From: Angiostrongylus vasorum
Taxonomy: Eukaryota; Nematoda; Chromadorea; Rhabditida; Metastrongylidae
DNA: 64,000 nt
Direction: 5' to 3'
Assembly: GCA_018806985.1 (NCBI GenBank)
Contig: JADANN010000349.1
Coordinates: forward strand, 606,501-670,500
Shown: positions 33,101 to 44,024 of the stretch, piece after piece
Position numbering within the stretch: the stretch's first letter is position 1
Layout: each line of letters starts with the position of its first letter
Translations under genes and position numbers: made by a program
The notes under the pieces: generated by a model
The model's database searches: none
What the model saw: only the letters and a program-made list of their open reading frames with translations
What the model was told of the DNA's origin: nothing

Positions 33101-36069
33101 AAAATAAATTACTGCATACAAATTTGGTATTGCAAACGGAGAGGAATTGGAATATCGTAATTTTTGGTCAGTTGGTTGAAAAAAATTAATAGTTTCGGGG
33201 TGGATCAATCACTGTAGCATGCGCCATGCATTCAAATTAATCAGGAATCGTTAGAAGTGATTGAATGCATATCTGGTCTCTACAGTGACTTGCAGTGGGT
33301 GTATTAGATGTGCTGCTATCGCTTAAGACAAGTCTAGCACGAATATGCCTATCACAGACGGATGGAAGTGCTGGTGAGCCCGGAGCGCGGGATCGAATGC
33401 AGGATAACGTACATGTTGAAGGGCACCTCTAGACCTTGCCTTACATGCATGGTGATCAAATATTGGTGGAACAATTGTTCCAGTCGTTTTCTTGCTGTTA
33501 TTTCCTTTTTTATTGGGCTTACTTACTTGGATATTTTGATGGCCCATCCTAACTGGTTGTGTGGGCCCCAACATAGCTTCCATTTTTTCGGTGTTTTGCC
33601 GGTTTAGCCATTGTGGTTCCCTGGAGTCGCGAGGTCAGCTTAGCCAAGGCATCACCCAGGTCGTCACCACCACAGGCAGTAGCCGCTTTGTGGGTGAGAG
33701 GGAGATTTGTCACCATGTGAGTAGTTTGATGCCAAGCTGGTGGTAGATTCTGGTATTGGTTTACTCCTAGCTGGGCTTCCTGGTGGATAGTTTTGTTGGG
33801 CTATTGATAGGATTGATTGTAACGTCAAGTTAAGGGAAGCCACAGCATTAATTTTTGTTAATTTTGTTACACCGTTTGTGGTTTTGGTTTAATAGGAATT
33901 ACATCTTGTTTCGACTTTTATATTTGGGCCGATTAGTCTGTGCAGTATTTTCTTCCATGTTGTTGATTGTCTTTTCAAAAATAATCCAGATGTCTGAGTC
34001 AATTATACCTCCTGGAAGTTCGGATAAAGCCCGCCTTCATCGAATACGTGGGCAATCGACCGTAGAGCAACGGATCCCTGTCCAGAGTCTGCAAGAACCA
34101 AGTAGGTGTCAGGTCTCGTGACGTTTTTAGGGGTAATAAATTTCCTTGTGGTGTCAACATTTGCGATAGTTAAATGCAGTTAAAGTTCGATAGCGTAGAG
34201 TTTGCCGTATGCCATCTTATCTACTTTCGTATACCTTTTTTTCATGAAGTCCTAAGATTCATGTGTGATAGTCGAAAATAGTATTGTTATGAGCTATTTG
34301 GTGATGTCAGTTTATTGATTCTTAAGTTCGTTTCACTATTTTCTTCTCATCATCACCTTACCGTTTTTGTTTTTAATGTCATTCCTTCATTTGTAACTTC
34401 CTCTTCTATTCATTGATAGGTTTATCTGCAACTTGCTACGTATAGATCGTAATACCTGGAATCCTATCTTGGTAGACTATTATTAAATAACGGAACTTCG
34501 TAGTGGTACCGAACACCTGAACACAAATGTACGTCTAGCTTTCAGCTCACAAACTGTTTGCAAAAGCAGTACCCAAGTCAAATCGTGGGTTAGTAATCAA
34601 TGCACTGCAGTATAGTGTGTTCCCTGGTGCTGTGAACGACGCAACGAGAGTCAAGACGATGAACGACTTATCAGCATCGGATGCAAAACATTTCCTTGTG
34701 CTCTTTCGTGATAATAAGTGTCAATACAGAGGACTTTATAGTTGGGACCAGGTATTTTTTTACATTTCATTTGTTTTTTTGCTTTTGGGATAGAATTTGC
34801 TCACCGAACGATGAGAGGATAGGAATCGTTTATAGTCGGCTACTATTTGTTAAATCTGTATAGATCTTCATGGCTAAGACACAAAAGTATTTTATGTCTC
34901 CAAACCATTGTGAAACAAAGCATTGGGAAAAAAACATTGTGAAACACTCCTACTTGTTAATAGAAATATTCCAAGGCAGAAATTCGATTTGAAAATCTGA
35001 GTTCGGTTTACTTTCCTATCATCGTTTGAGTTATCAACAAACACTGTCCACAGTGTATATAAAAGTTCTGTATGTCACTATTATGGGTTTGTTGTTTTGA
35101 TGAAATAGTTTGCTTTTCTTTGCTGCAATTTTTGCCTACATTTGGCAGCACTATTTTCCTTATTATTGTTCTTTCATTACTGCATTTCAGGTGTCGGATA
35201 CGGCTATCAAGATCTCAGGGCAAGGTCCTTCGAAATGCTCAGAAAGTATCATGAAGTTGATGTTTAAGTACGATTTTTCGAACTTATGCCCTTTCAATTT
35301 GAAATGTTCGCTCTTTAACGGGGAGTTCAAAGTGACACAGCATTTTTGGAATTGGACATTGTCACCTAGATTAGAAATAACTGAAACTAACGTATTTTTG
35401 TCAACGTTTTCTAAACTTTGGAATTTGGTCTGTATAGCAATTCACATATGTGAATTTTATGAAATATCGTTGTGTCTCCTCATTAAGGACGTTATCAAAC
35501 GTGTGATGTTCTGAGCCGCCATTTGAAAGAGAGCGGGGTCGCATCCGCTGAACTTCTTTAGGCAGCATTTCGGCTTTCTAATGATATTTATGTACCGTTA
35601 TGGTTTCTCAAGGATGATCAAGAAACATAATGTGTTTGCTGAGCAAATGAAGTGCAAGGTGTACTTCTTACTTCTTCACGATTTTCCGAGTCTTTTTTTT
35701 ATATTTAAAAACGTTTTGAGCTATTATATAGTTGTCCTGCTTTCGTATACTTTAAGCACAGTCTTGGTTGGGTTCCACCTTATCAACGCGCAATAAGCCC
35801 TGTTTTCCTCTGAGCTGTATTAAAAGTGGCCTCATTGGTTAGGGATATAAGAGCTCTCACACCGTATCCATGCAAGAATCCCGCGTGCTCCTTTTTTCTC
35901 TTTTCATGAAGCGAATTTAAATTTTAGGTATGACTCTGGTGCAAAGAACTTCACACAAATACCCACGAGACATCTCAGCGCAACCATCGATGGTTTCACC
36001 ATTCAAGATCAATTTTGGCAGAAGCCAAAAGTTGCAAATAGCGGTGCTGTTTCTCACAGAAACAATTAG
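22871..36069 (+). CDS. ptrn-1: CAMSAP/Patronin microtubule minus-end-binding protein, 21-exon model
   Basis: Members of this family bind and stabilise free microtubule minus ends and organise non-centrosomal microtubules. Modelled coding exons are 22871-22971, 23391-23637, 24603-25053, 25119-25179, 25517-25877, 25956-26043, 26141-26653, 27036-27224, 27296-27586, 27829-27903, 31476-31713, 31792-31873, 32065-32134, 32233-32310, 32785-32882, 32955-33087, 33990-34101, 34420-34439, 34539-34751, 35191-35267 and 35928-36069. Splice phases are consistent throughout and total 1,212 codons plus stop, once one T is taken from the T6 run at 25520-25525. Recognition rests on the CAMSAP CH motif (WINKVC), the coiled coil with KGKAAFFALM, and the C-terminal CKK domain (FLVLFRDNKCQYRGLY; ATIDGFTIQDQFW). 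The length is close to what I recall for nematode PTRN-1. Exons 1 and 18 are the weakest parts. The gene sits inside the loop of a large inverted repeat. Confidence 0.9.
23391..25179 (+). CDS. ptrn-1: ptrn-1 exons 2-4: CAMSAP N-terminal region and CH domain
   Basis: Exon 2 (23391-23637) has the family's opening helix, with the motif KLAASIRWLI, and ends at aacg|gtatgt. Exon 3 (24603-25053) carries the motifs FQMAAHLAMMDALMLAH and DALLFWINKVCLLVRDDV, typical of the CAMSAP calponin-homology domain, and ends with CALVAWYRP before the donor aag|gtagga. Exon 4 (25119-25179) holds a short piece with CHYNLFLL, equivalent to the family's SLYNIRLL. Its best in-phase donor is ca|gtgggt. A 965-base intron with a copy of repeat R3 and an AT microsatellite separates exons 2 and 3. 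Confidence 0.88.
23738..24135 (+). repeat. dispersed repeat R3, copy 2, in ptrn-1 intron 2
   Basis: It has the same block order as the other R3 copies, from gacggcttgtcctcaccggt to aggcggtaaaccgttggc. It is followed after 16 bases by an (AT)n run. Confidence 0.72.
24151..24205. repeat. short AT microsatellite in ptrn-1 intron 2
   Basis: An AT run with interruptions (tacatatatacatgtac) lying just after R3 copy 2. Confidence 0.9.
25517..26653 (+). CDS. ptrn-1: ptrn-1 exons 5-7: end of CH region, Ser-rich linker, central coiled coil
   Basis: Exon 5 (25517-25877) continues the CH region with FEIEDILYLRDSLQMN and then a Pro/Ser/Arg-rich linker. Exon 6 (25956-26043) is short and Ser/Gln-rich. Exon 7 (26141-26653) begins PNEGSTVSTSGSVSPYARSD, then has IRLALEEKRRDHEKRKAL and GKAAFFALM, matching the conserved central coiled coil of CAMSAPs, and ends in a Gln/Tyr-rich stretch. 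Exon 5 reads in frame with exon 4 only if the T6 run at 25520-25525 is counted as T5. The decayed copy of this exon at 11.27 kb has five bases in the same place. Confidence 0.85.
27036..27903 (+). CDS. ptrn-1: ptrn-1 exons 8-10: Gln/Pro/Ser/Tyr-rich disordered linker
   Basis: Three phase-0 exons (27036-27224, 27296-27586, 27829-27903) carry low-complexity sequence rich in Gln, Pro, Ser and Tyr, for example PQQMQTQPMYSPDMY and TAQQQTPMLPGV. No folded domain is visible. Acceptors are tattatag, tgtacag and aatttcag, and donors are gtaggt, gtgaat and gtggta. Such linkers between coiled coils are expected to be poorly conserved, so assignment rests on position, open frame and consistent phase. Confidence 0.75.
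28735..31172 (-). mobile_element. RTE-clade retrotransposon, copy D, antisense in a ptrn-1 intron
   Basis: On the minus strand the 5' untranslated region (31172 to about 30680) is joined directly to the pre-RT region (about 30640), so the endonuclease is deleted. The RT part is comparatively open: one stretch covers 30565-30113, with NRTPPGPDRIRPEHLKNLPP, and another 29926-29354, with FIEVSRKYKRPLSITSIDL. The catalytic FADD reads LAND near 29560, so it is inactive. The 3' end is near 28735. It lies between ptrn-1 exons 10 and 11. Confidence 0.86.
31476..31873 (+). CDS. ptrn-1: ptrn-1 exons 11-12: linker downstream of the large intron
   Basis: Exon 11 starts after ctttattttag at 31475. It contains RLQRRTWENQTFIKSQQDL and then an acidic and Ser-rich stretch. 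The perfect donor gtaagt at 31650 is bypassed in my model: reading through to caag|gttctc at 31713 keeps an open frame (SDITGSPGAEASSLEWG) and gives the phase that exon 12 needs. Exon 12 (31792-31873) is Pro/Ser-rich (VVPSQPSPPRDPSNNM). Alternative use of the donor at 31650 would change the frame downstream. Confidence 0.7.
32065..33087 (+). CDS. ptrn-1: ptrn-1 exons 13-16: charged coiled coil
   Basis: Exons 32065-32134, 32233-32310, 32785-32882 and 32955-33087 encode a continuous Lys/Arg/Glu-rich helix. It begins GPAFLVSDDQVAEDFDKI, continues AEQRRQAKRAALLAK and IEQRNAEKRMAEIAK, and ends QKILDDYKRRKMEKELGI. This is the long charged coiled coil that precedes CKK in CAMSAPs. The last exon ends cag|gcaagt, a GC donor. 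The run to the next GT reads into non-conserved intron sequence. Confidence 0.87.
33215..33455 (-). mobile_element. SINE-A copy in a ptrn-1 intron
   Basis: A diverged reverse-orientation copy: tgcattcaaattaatcagga, gtgattgaatgcatatctgg, gacaagtctagcac and the B-box remnant gggatcgaatgc are all recognisable. It is in the intron between exons 16 and 17 and is antisense to ptrn-1. Confidence 0.65.
33528..33790 (+). repeat. dispersed repeat R3, copy 3, in a ptrn-1 intron
   Basis: It matches the first two thirds of R3 (ggatattttgatggccca to gtttactcctagctgggctt) and is then truncated. All three copies in the window are on the same strand. Confidence 0.7.
33990..34439 (+). CDS. ptrn-1: ptrn-1 exons 17-18: linker before CKK, including a possible 20-base microexon
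   Basis: Exon 17 (33990-34101) follows aataatccag and encodes IIPPGSSDKARLHRIRGQ and then VQSLQEP. Several donors cluster at 34102-34114. Only ccaa|gtaggt gives a phase that links through a 20-base exon at 34420-34439 (acceptor cattgatag, donor gtatag) to the CKK exon in frame, reading SLSATCY. Similar residues precede CKK in animal CAMSAPs, which supports the choice, but the microexon is tentative. Confidence 0.55.
34539..36069 (+). CDS. ptrn-1: ptrn-1 exons 19-21: CKK microtubule-binding domain and stop
   Basis: The CKK domain recognises microtubule minus ends. Exon 19 (34539-34751) carries HKLFAKAVPKSNRGLVINAL and FLVLFRDNKCQYRGLYSW. Exon 20 (35191-35267) carries TAIKISGQGPSKCSESIMK. Exon 21 (35928-36069) carries YDSGAKNFTQIPTRHLSATI and then DGFTIQDQFW before TAG at 36067-36069. 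The exon 20 donor is tttaa|gtacga and the exon 21 acceptor is aattttag; together they rebuild a Lys codon and the family's KY motif. Reading past the exon 20 donor gives a long but non-homologous open frame. Confidence 0.93.
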
Positions 36070-38890
36070 TAGGTTGAATTTAATTTTCGCAACGTTTTTC
36101 TATATATGGTGTATTCGGACCGGTCAATTTGTATGTCTTGATCTTGCTAAAGCAGTCGATGGCTGTTGATTTCTCAGAATTTTGTCGTGGTTAGTTTATG
36201 TAAGCTCGGAAAGAACGTTATTGACTTATATGGATTAGTTGGAATTAGTCATATGCTTGTGAATTTTCAGGTACACAGTTCGAATCGTCCATTGAATCTC
36301 TATGATTTACTAATATTTGAAGCACGAGTTTATTTATTGGTGCATTTGTTATTAATTCTTTTGCCTTCCACATTTCAATTGAATTGATTTGTTTATTCGC
36401 TGTAACGCCGTTTCTTTTTTCCTATCCAATGCTATTTTAACCCACGCTGTTGTTTCTTTGCGTATTCTGACCATTTACTGTTTCCGTTCCCGGTAAAAGC
36501 AGTGATTTTGTCAGACGCTTTGGGAACGTCATGGTGCGCATTGGTGGCTTGTCTTCGTAATTATCTCGTATTGGGTTGAAAATAGGGTGACTCATATTGA
36601 CTACTTATGTTTTCAAGAGTATAATCGTCACTGGTGCTTTTGTTAACCACTTGTAAGCCTTCGTCGTGCAAGTAGTGTCTGGTCTTTTTTGGATACAAAA
36701 CTGTACAGTGTTGTATATTGAGAGCAGAAAGCTAAGTGCATTTTTTTTGTGTCTAGATGTAATATATCTTTGATGTCTACTACATCCTTAATAAAAAGGA
36801 AAAAAGGAGTCATGCTTACGACTAAATGGATATCACACGAGCAAAACTTTTTACATTTTCACGCGCGTACACATATTTGCAATTTTTCGGACACAGTAGA
36901 AGTGCTAGGATATTGCATTGTAGATTTCAAATAAATCTGATTAATTCTTGCACTCCTGAAGTTGCGGTAGTAATATGATAGTAATATGAGAACAGATGGC
37001 GCGTGTAATGCAGTGCTTAGAGCTGATCTGCAACACACCTGTGGACTTTGGTTCGATCTCGCTCGTCGGTCTCACCAATCCTTCCATGCGGGTTTAGCAA
37101 ATTCATAACAGTGCCAGTAGCACCTCAAGTGAAGTTTAGAAAGTTATTTCCAGGAATGACCATTTTAAGTGGGAAAGCAAACTGTTTCGCCAAACTTTCA
37201 TTTGCGGTACCATGGATTTTGGAGACCACTTCAGCGATGAGTATTAGTGCACAGTATCCAAAAGAGGTGTTATATCACACATGGTCCTTGAAAGTTTGCC
37301 CTCTTAACTTAATAATTAATGAAAAGTCCTTTGGATTAGTTCACTTTGCCAAAGATGACATTCTTCGAAGATAAAGACGTCGAAGCGTTGACCGAATAAG
37401 CATCGTTGTCAACCTCGTGTTAGCTTAACAATTTAAGTAGGTATTAATCATTATTGCTGAGGTTAAGTGAGAGTCGATTTGAAAAAGTACGGTTCATTTT
37501 GCATTGATGGACTACTGACGCTAAAAAGAGCATTCAGCACTAGACCTTTTTAATTTAAGTCAAGTGTGATACAGTCAATCGTTTGAGGTAATTATGAAGT
37601 CTCGTTATTTTTTTCATTTTTGCATTTATTTTGAAAGTTATTTAAAGCCTGCAACATAAATTTTATGCATACATGCAATATGCATATCCTACAAATGTTT
37701 GAAAATTTTCGCATACAACGTGCAGTTCATTTCTCCGTCAACAACTTTGCTTTCAATCATCTGCGGCTTTGGTGAATTGATCCGCTCTTCTCTCTTCAAC
37801 TTCCGACGGATGATCTTCTTGGAAGGTCCTTTCCAGCTGCTCATAGAGCACCCGTTAAGGTGAGTCCTTGTTGAGTAACTTCTTAGCCAACGGTAGACAC
37901 GTGTCGCAAATCTTGGTGTAGAGATACCATCCCTCATGCACCATCGTACATGACCATCATCACTACACTATTCGCCACACTCCAGTAACAGAAGATTCGC
38001 TACCAGTATACGCCAAAATTCTGCAACTGTAACCACCTCTCGAGCAAATTTGAATAACTGGGCCCTATATTTCTGCCTGTTTTATGGAGTATACTGGTGG
38101 AAAGCCAGTCTACTCTAAATGGCACAAGGCAACCAGGTCCTAAACATCAGTTATAAAAAGTCACATAAATCTCCCAGTTCTGCGCACCGAAGCTGGATTT
38201 ATGGGTTCACACCAAATTTATTGTGGCACAGGCAACTCCACGTTGTCTTGCACATTCTCAATTTCCTCCATTCTCGATGAGAAGTCGCTCGACGACAAAG
38301 TTGAAGTCGTGGTCAGCTGAAGTGGGTCAAAGGCTCAATGTTAAATTTTCATCCATGAAATTTAATCCGGAGCGTTAAATGAGGGAACTCATTATAAATA
38401 AAAGAAAATTCAATAAAATGAAGATGGAGATAAGTGAGGAAGAGGGGAACAAAACAAAAACAAGTGGTCGACGAAAATCATTCAGAGAACATTCACGCAA
38501 ACGGAAACAAGGTTGCGTTTTCAATAAAGATGTCTGAGCTATTAGTTAACTTTGTGAACCCTAAATAAAGGTTTTCAGAATGTAGCGGACTTTATCAGCT
38601 GGATGAAGGTCCTCTTATTTCATCACAAGAGAAGGCAAATTTTTAAGTTTACATATGCAGCTGTCGAGTTGGTGTTTAAAGGGCTTTCGCAAGAAATTTC
38701 TGGAAACTTCAGAAGAGTCGGTTCGATGCGACTGCGAAGGCCTGCATCTCAAGGACGAGCGGCTGTGGACAATCGACTCGAATTACCGTTGCTCTGAGAA
38801 GAAGATGTCAAAGGTTAGACGAATACACTTGCTTAAGAACCAAGTGTAAACTCATGAAGAGAACAGCACATTGTCTTTGGAAATATTGAA
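36070..38890. other. 3' flank of ptrn-1
   Basis: No further gene was recognised. It holds the tRNA-like fragment near 36990 and diverged R5 pieces at 37355-37430 and 38690-38825. No convincing polyadenylation signal could be assigned close to the stop. Confidence 0.5.
36990..37100 (+). repeat. tRNA-like SINE head fragment
   Basis: The stretch gatggcgcgtgtaatgcagt followed by a B box ggttcgatctc at A-to-B spacing usual for a tRNA suggests a pol III-type SINE head. The sequence after it (caatccttccatgcggg) resembles the start of a SINE-A body. It is not a functional tRNA: no acceptor-stem pairing is evident. Confidence 0.5.
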
Positions 38891-41800
38891 GACCTTAGTG
38901 GATCGGAGGGAAATTTTCTATTTCAAGAGTTCGATTCTCCCAGGACAACTAATTCGTGCAGTGGCAGCGAATACTCAAGCAACCGCCTGTAGCAAGCGGA
39001 ATCCCTATGTGCAGCCTACTCTGTACATCCTGTTAAATCTTCACAATTTATACTTTCTGCATACAATTAGCAGTCATAGCAGCTTAAAAATCTTCTTTGT
39101 TCACCTGTTTAGTCCTGTCATTTGAGCGATATAAATACAGGGTGCCTGAAGCGCACTGGTTAAAGGTCCCGTCTAATAATACGCTCAATCTGAGTATTAT
39201 ACCATTTCACCGAAACTATCCTCTCATCTCTCCAGGTTTGTAAGTAGGTCGGAGATTTCCTGTGATGAAGACTTGAGTACACATTAGCACAGATATCCAG
39301 GACTTTGAGTAGAACACACTCCACCAGCATTCAACGGTATTCGCAAACAATATCAAAGTCGCACACATCGGAAAAGACTGCTGGAAGAATAATTCCAGAA
39401 GACGAACCAAATTAAATAGGACCCGCAGTTCCATCTTATGTGGTGTCGCGTTATGTAAATAGATCAAATACGATAGAAACTATATAGGAATCTCTGGGGT
39501 CCGGGTTTGCAAATGTCTCAGCATCATTTTGGTTGTACTTCACATAATACCATGCCATGAAAAAAAGAGTAGGCACTAAATAAAAAGTTAAACAGAAAGA
39601 GTTAGACGTCTTCGTCTTCCTCAGAGTCGATGGTCCGAGTTAGTGCAAACGCAGTCGTTCGTTTTCTCGATCTGGTGTCGTCGTTGTCATATCGAGCCGG
39701 ATCTCCCATATTGAAGTATCTCTCAAATGATGCATGCTCACTTGGCGATGCTCTCTTATACAGGACTGTTCTTATCGATTGCGGTTACGGTCCGGTGATA
39801 ACCACTTGTTTTTTTCTGGGCAATCCATCCTATAGAAGTTAGTATCGTTATTAGCTAATATAAGGCGTAATAATATTTCAGAGTCGATCAGCAAAAACTG
39901 ATTCTGATCACCGCTGAGGAAGACGAAGACGTCGAAACGTTAGCCTAAAATAAAGAAAGAAGAGTCGATTCTCCATGGAATCCTGAGATAGCCGCTCTAG
40001 AGCGTTCTCACTTGGATTGCGGAAATGAGCTTTTTCCCAAAAAAGCCTTATACTAATTCACCGACATAGGACAGATGGAAGGCTTAGTATACCCGCTGTG
40101 CTCTCCAGCGAAAAAGCGATGGGTTGTGCAGCGGTATGATGATCTGCATCACTACCACTGCGCCACCCAGTCATTTTTTCGCCATTTTCAATGCCTGAAA
40201 AGGACAGATTGACCTGCAATCTATTAAGCGAAGCACTTTCATTACTTCACCAGAAAAAAACTCATTGCACAAATTTCCTCCATATAGTGAACAGTTTCTT
40301 CTATGCGTCTAACGCATTGTTCTTTGCAAGTTTCTCGGCTATTTGATGGAGATCAGTCCATCTTATGCTGTGCTGAGCAAATGACAAAACAGTCGCTATG
40401 TTACCAACAGTGAGGTAGCCGGAAACCGAGTGCTGGCTTCAACTTCGATCTAGAACGAAGCGGAAAGGCTTGATACCAGTGGATATCCTAGCGGTGAGCA
40501 CCTTATTTCATTGATAAGCTAATACGAGAGTGCTACGAAATATTTATTCAGCTAACGTCCGATGTCTTCATTTTTCTACAGAGCCGATAGTTCGAGTCGA
40601 TGGTCTAGAGCCGTTCGTCTTCTCTATGCGGTGTCTTCGTCGTCATAGCGAGTCGAGTCTTCTCCAGTGGACATCGCTCGAATGGGGGAAACCTTAACCA
40701 GCAGCGCTGTTCTATACAATGAAATCTTAAAATGGCTCTGTCAATGAAATAAGGTACACTGATCATTTATACTGAGGTCAAATGGAAAGTCAGTCTACAA
40801 TAGTGAAACGGTGACGGTTTAAAAGAAGCTTTTTACTGTCACCTGTATCACCTGTAGTCCCGTTAATCGTCAAGTGACTCGAGCGGGTGGCAGCAAATAT
40901 TCCATTTCTCCTTGTCGCGTGAAAGAATAGCCCAGTGGGTTCTGCAAGCTTTAGAAACTTGTAGAGTTTCATTCCTTTCCTTTAGGCTTTTCATGAACAA
41001 CTCTGACCATTGGTCTTGGTCTTTCTACAGTACGTTTGACATCCCGGTGAATCCAGTCACTAACGGCTCTTATCCACCGGTTGTCATTCATACGCATTAC
41101 GTGTCCGGCCCACCTTATCTTCGACTGTTTGGCGTAGAAAACGGCATGCTTAGTTTTTTAATCGTTGACGCAGGTGTGATCTTCGGATCCCTTCCATTAC
41201 TTATGTGGAACGGGATACTTCTAGCGTCGTCCTTTGACTGCGCCTCCAATAACGCTGAGTGATCTTTCATCCCGCTCACGCAGCAACCAGATTTCTGACG
41301 CATACATTAAGGTAGGAAGCATCGCTGAGTCGAAAAGTGGGCACGGAGTCGGGTGTTCTGTGTTTTCTTGACTACATCCTCGATGTTGTTGAAAGCTGCC
41401 TAAGTCGCTCGTTTCCTTCTGGTCAACTCCGGAGCTAAGTCGTTCATCCTATTGATTTTCCGACCTAGATAAACGTAACTGGATCATCCGGAGATATTCA
41501 TTCCGTCGAGCATGAATGCTGCATACGTAACCAATCCGTTCCTCATGAACATCGTTTTTGTGACATCGACCATTGCTTCCACAGACTTTATCAAAGTCGG
41601 CAAGGATTTCTTTCGTTTGGATGTTGTTTGCTATTATAAGAACGATGTCATCAGCAAAACAAAGATGAAGTATTTGCCGACCGTAGACTTTTACTCCCAT
41701 GTTGTCCCATTCCAATATTCATGTGACGTTCTCGAGGGTGGCGGTAAATAACTATGGCGAGATGGTATCGCCTTGCCTAGTCCATCTTTTGACGTCAATG

Positions 41801-42856
41801 TTAATACCATTATAGAATGGTTGGTGATAATTTTGGTGGCGAAACTTTTATATAGCTAACGAAGAATCTTTGTACAATGAGTAAGGGCTCCTTGATTACC
41901 CAGAGCTTCCATGACTGCTTTCATCTCAGCGGAGGCAAAGGCCTTCTTTAAATCGATGAAAGTGAGACAGAGCGGTCTTTTGTATTCTCGCGATACTTCG
42001 ATGAGTTTTGTTATCGTGTGGATGTAGCCCACCGTACTGAATCCTTTTCGAAAAACAGGTTGCTCACATGGCTGTACTTCGTCCACTGTCCTGTCAGTCC
42101 TGTTTCGGACGACTCCAGTGAAAAGTTAAAAGACAACATCCACCAAGAAGACTGGTCTCTAGTTGCCGACACCGGAGATGTCATTATTCTTGAACTATAA
42201 CACGATGTTGCTGGTCTTTGACATTAAGTACGGAGCACGCATTTGGACATCTAAGGTGTGGAAAGCCAGACCAATGTGTTCACCAGGAGCAGCTGAAAGT
42301 TCTTTAGATGTGCAGGTCTTATCGTGTCCGAACCTGGTGTTGTTCGACCTTTTGCCGACAAAACATCATGCTGGGTTTCGAAAAGGAGAACCGGTGATAC
42401 GACATATCCATTCTCCTCTATTTCATATAAGAAAGGAGGGGGCGGCTATTGAAGAGATCTGAGTAATAATCGTGAGTGGTTTTCTCCATTGCCGTTCTGG
42501 ACTCTGTAACTGTTCCGCCTGGGCGTCGGAGTGCAATTATCTTGGTCTTGTAATTGGCGAAGCTTCGGTGAGCTTTGCGAATGCATTTTCCCAGCCTCTG
42601 CAGCTTCGACCATTGCTGCTGCTCTTTTCTCTTTAAGATCTTCTTTTTATCGTCTGTCTGCATTGTTTTGCAAGTTCGAACGTTAGTTCGCGGTTGCATG
42701 CGTCACGTACGATTCCACGCTGGCGTATCAGCTCCAGCGTTTCTGGAGACGGACGTCTCTTGGTGACTTTCGAACTCTCAGCTTTCTATAGCGCTAACGT
42801 GAAGATGTTGAATGAGCCGATGAATGAGATGAATGAGTATTCTTGGTCTATGTTGT
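38891..42856 (-). repeat. right arm of the large near-identical inverted repeat
   Basis: This is the reverse-complement partner of the arm at 14150-18112. Inside the arm the RTE copy runs leftwards and its 5' part continues beyond the arm to about 43982. The inner end (gaccttagtgg at 38891) is flanked by sequence unrelated to RTE copy C, so the two inner junctions differ. The loop between the arms is about 20.8 kb and holds RTE copy C, repeats R3 and R4, and all of ptrn-1. Confidence 0.92.
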
Positions 42857-43982
42857 CGACAACGGCATCTTCCCAACAGCTGACTAGTGAATTGAATAAG
42901 TCTCAGTTTGTAATGGCTCTGGGACTTCGGTTTTCGAATTTAGCTGCTTTTTTCCCCCTTTCTGCGAGAAATATAATCTTGCACGAAGGAGGCGATGGTC
43001 TGATCCCGAGTAGAATTTTTGGGACAACAGTGGCATCGGTTAGGCAAAAATCTTCTATTTACTATGATGTGGTCTATTTCGTTTATGGGACTCTCCATTG
43101 GGAGACTCCCACGTCCAGCGTTGAGGGTGGGGCTTCTGGAATTGCGAGTTACCATGGATGGTCTTGGTCACCATGATAAACTCAGAAAGCTGCTCACTCT
43201 GTTCGTTCCATTCCAATCCATGGGTCCCAACGTGACGTTCTTCAGACGTTCTGCTTGCTCCAATTTTGGCGTTGAAATCTCCAATGTTGACCTTGAAGAA
43301 TGTATTGTCTCTGTATGGAACGCTTCGAGTTTTTCTTCGTCATAGTTTGATATCGGCTCGTAAACGACGAAGATTGTCAAAGCCGGAATTGATCCACGTA
43401 ATTTTAATCGTAAACGTCTGATTCAGGTTGTAAGTTGTTCGAATGAATCGATGTTCATGGACAAACTTGTGTTGACGAGTACGCCGACGCCGCCGACTCC
43501 TCTACTGTCGCATGTTCCGAGGAACAGTTCTTCTCCGGTGTCATAGGCGGCGTTGAATGGGTGGCGTCGTCTCGTCTCGGCCAAGACGATGACGTCGGAC
43601 CTTATCATTCTTCATGTGTGAGTGCAATATAGGTGCATATCATCACCTTAGTTCTTTGCGGTTTACGCAGCCTATAATGGCACTGAGATTATGCTAGCCT
43701 CTCCGTATTCGTCCTACCCAACGCTACCGAATCCGGAGCTCTTTTCGAGGGTCAGGGGAATGAGGCCCTTTTCTTTTTATTGTTTTTAGCTTTTTGATAC
43801 CACATATAACTTGCTGGGCTCTGAACGTGGGGTTTGGGTATACTCACGGGTGGCTTTGCCAGTCTCTCCCAAAGTGGACATGGAGCTTATTTGTTGGAGG
43901 CGACTCCTAACCACCTCCTATTTACTTCCCTGTCACTTGACTGCAGGCTTTTTGGCCGAAATGGCTCGTAGAATACAATAAG
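40838..43982 (-). mobile_element. RTE-clade retrotransposon, copy E, near full length
   Basis: On the minus strand it runs from the 5' untranslated region (43982-43700) through the endonuclease ([11 protein letters not shown] near 43580; SFEQLTT near 43430) and reverse transcriptase (FADDIVL near 41660) to KIRWAGHVMRMNDNRW near 41120 and the 3' tandem near 40838. The 3' two thirds lie in the right inverted-repeat arm and are nearly identical to copy B, while the 5' third is a distinct family member. Frame breaks make it inactive. Confidence 0.87.
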
Positions 43983-44024
43983 GAATTAGTATAGGGGAAA
44001 TCTCTACATCAACGGTTTCCCTTT

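Noticed and set aside
35110..35514. 134-codon open frame extending ptrn-1 exon 20
   Set aside because: Similarity to CKK stops at the GT after 35267 and resumes in exon 21; the rest is intron read-through.
37048..37374. 108-codon plus-strand frame downstream of ptrn-1
   Set aside because: It begins inside a tRNA-like repeat head and has no recognisable motif or splice support.
14150..42856. A giant DNA transposon with 4 kb terminal inverted repeats carrying ptrn-1
   Set aside because: The outer ends lie inside RTE copies, there is no target duplication or transposase for the unit, and the inner and outer junctions behave like a segmental inverted duplication.
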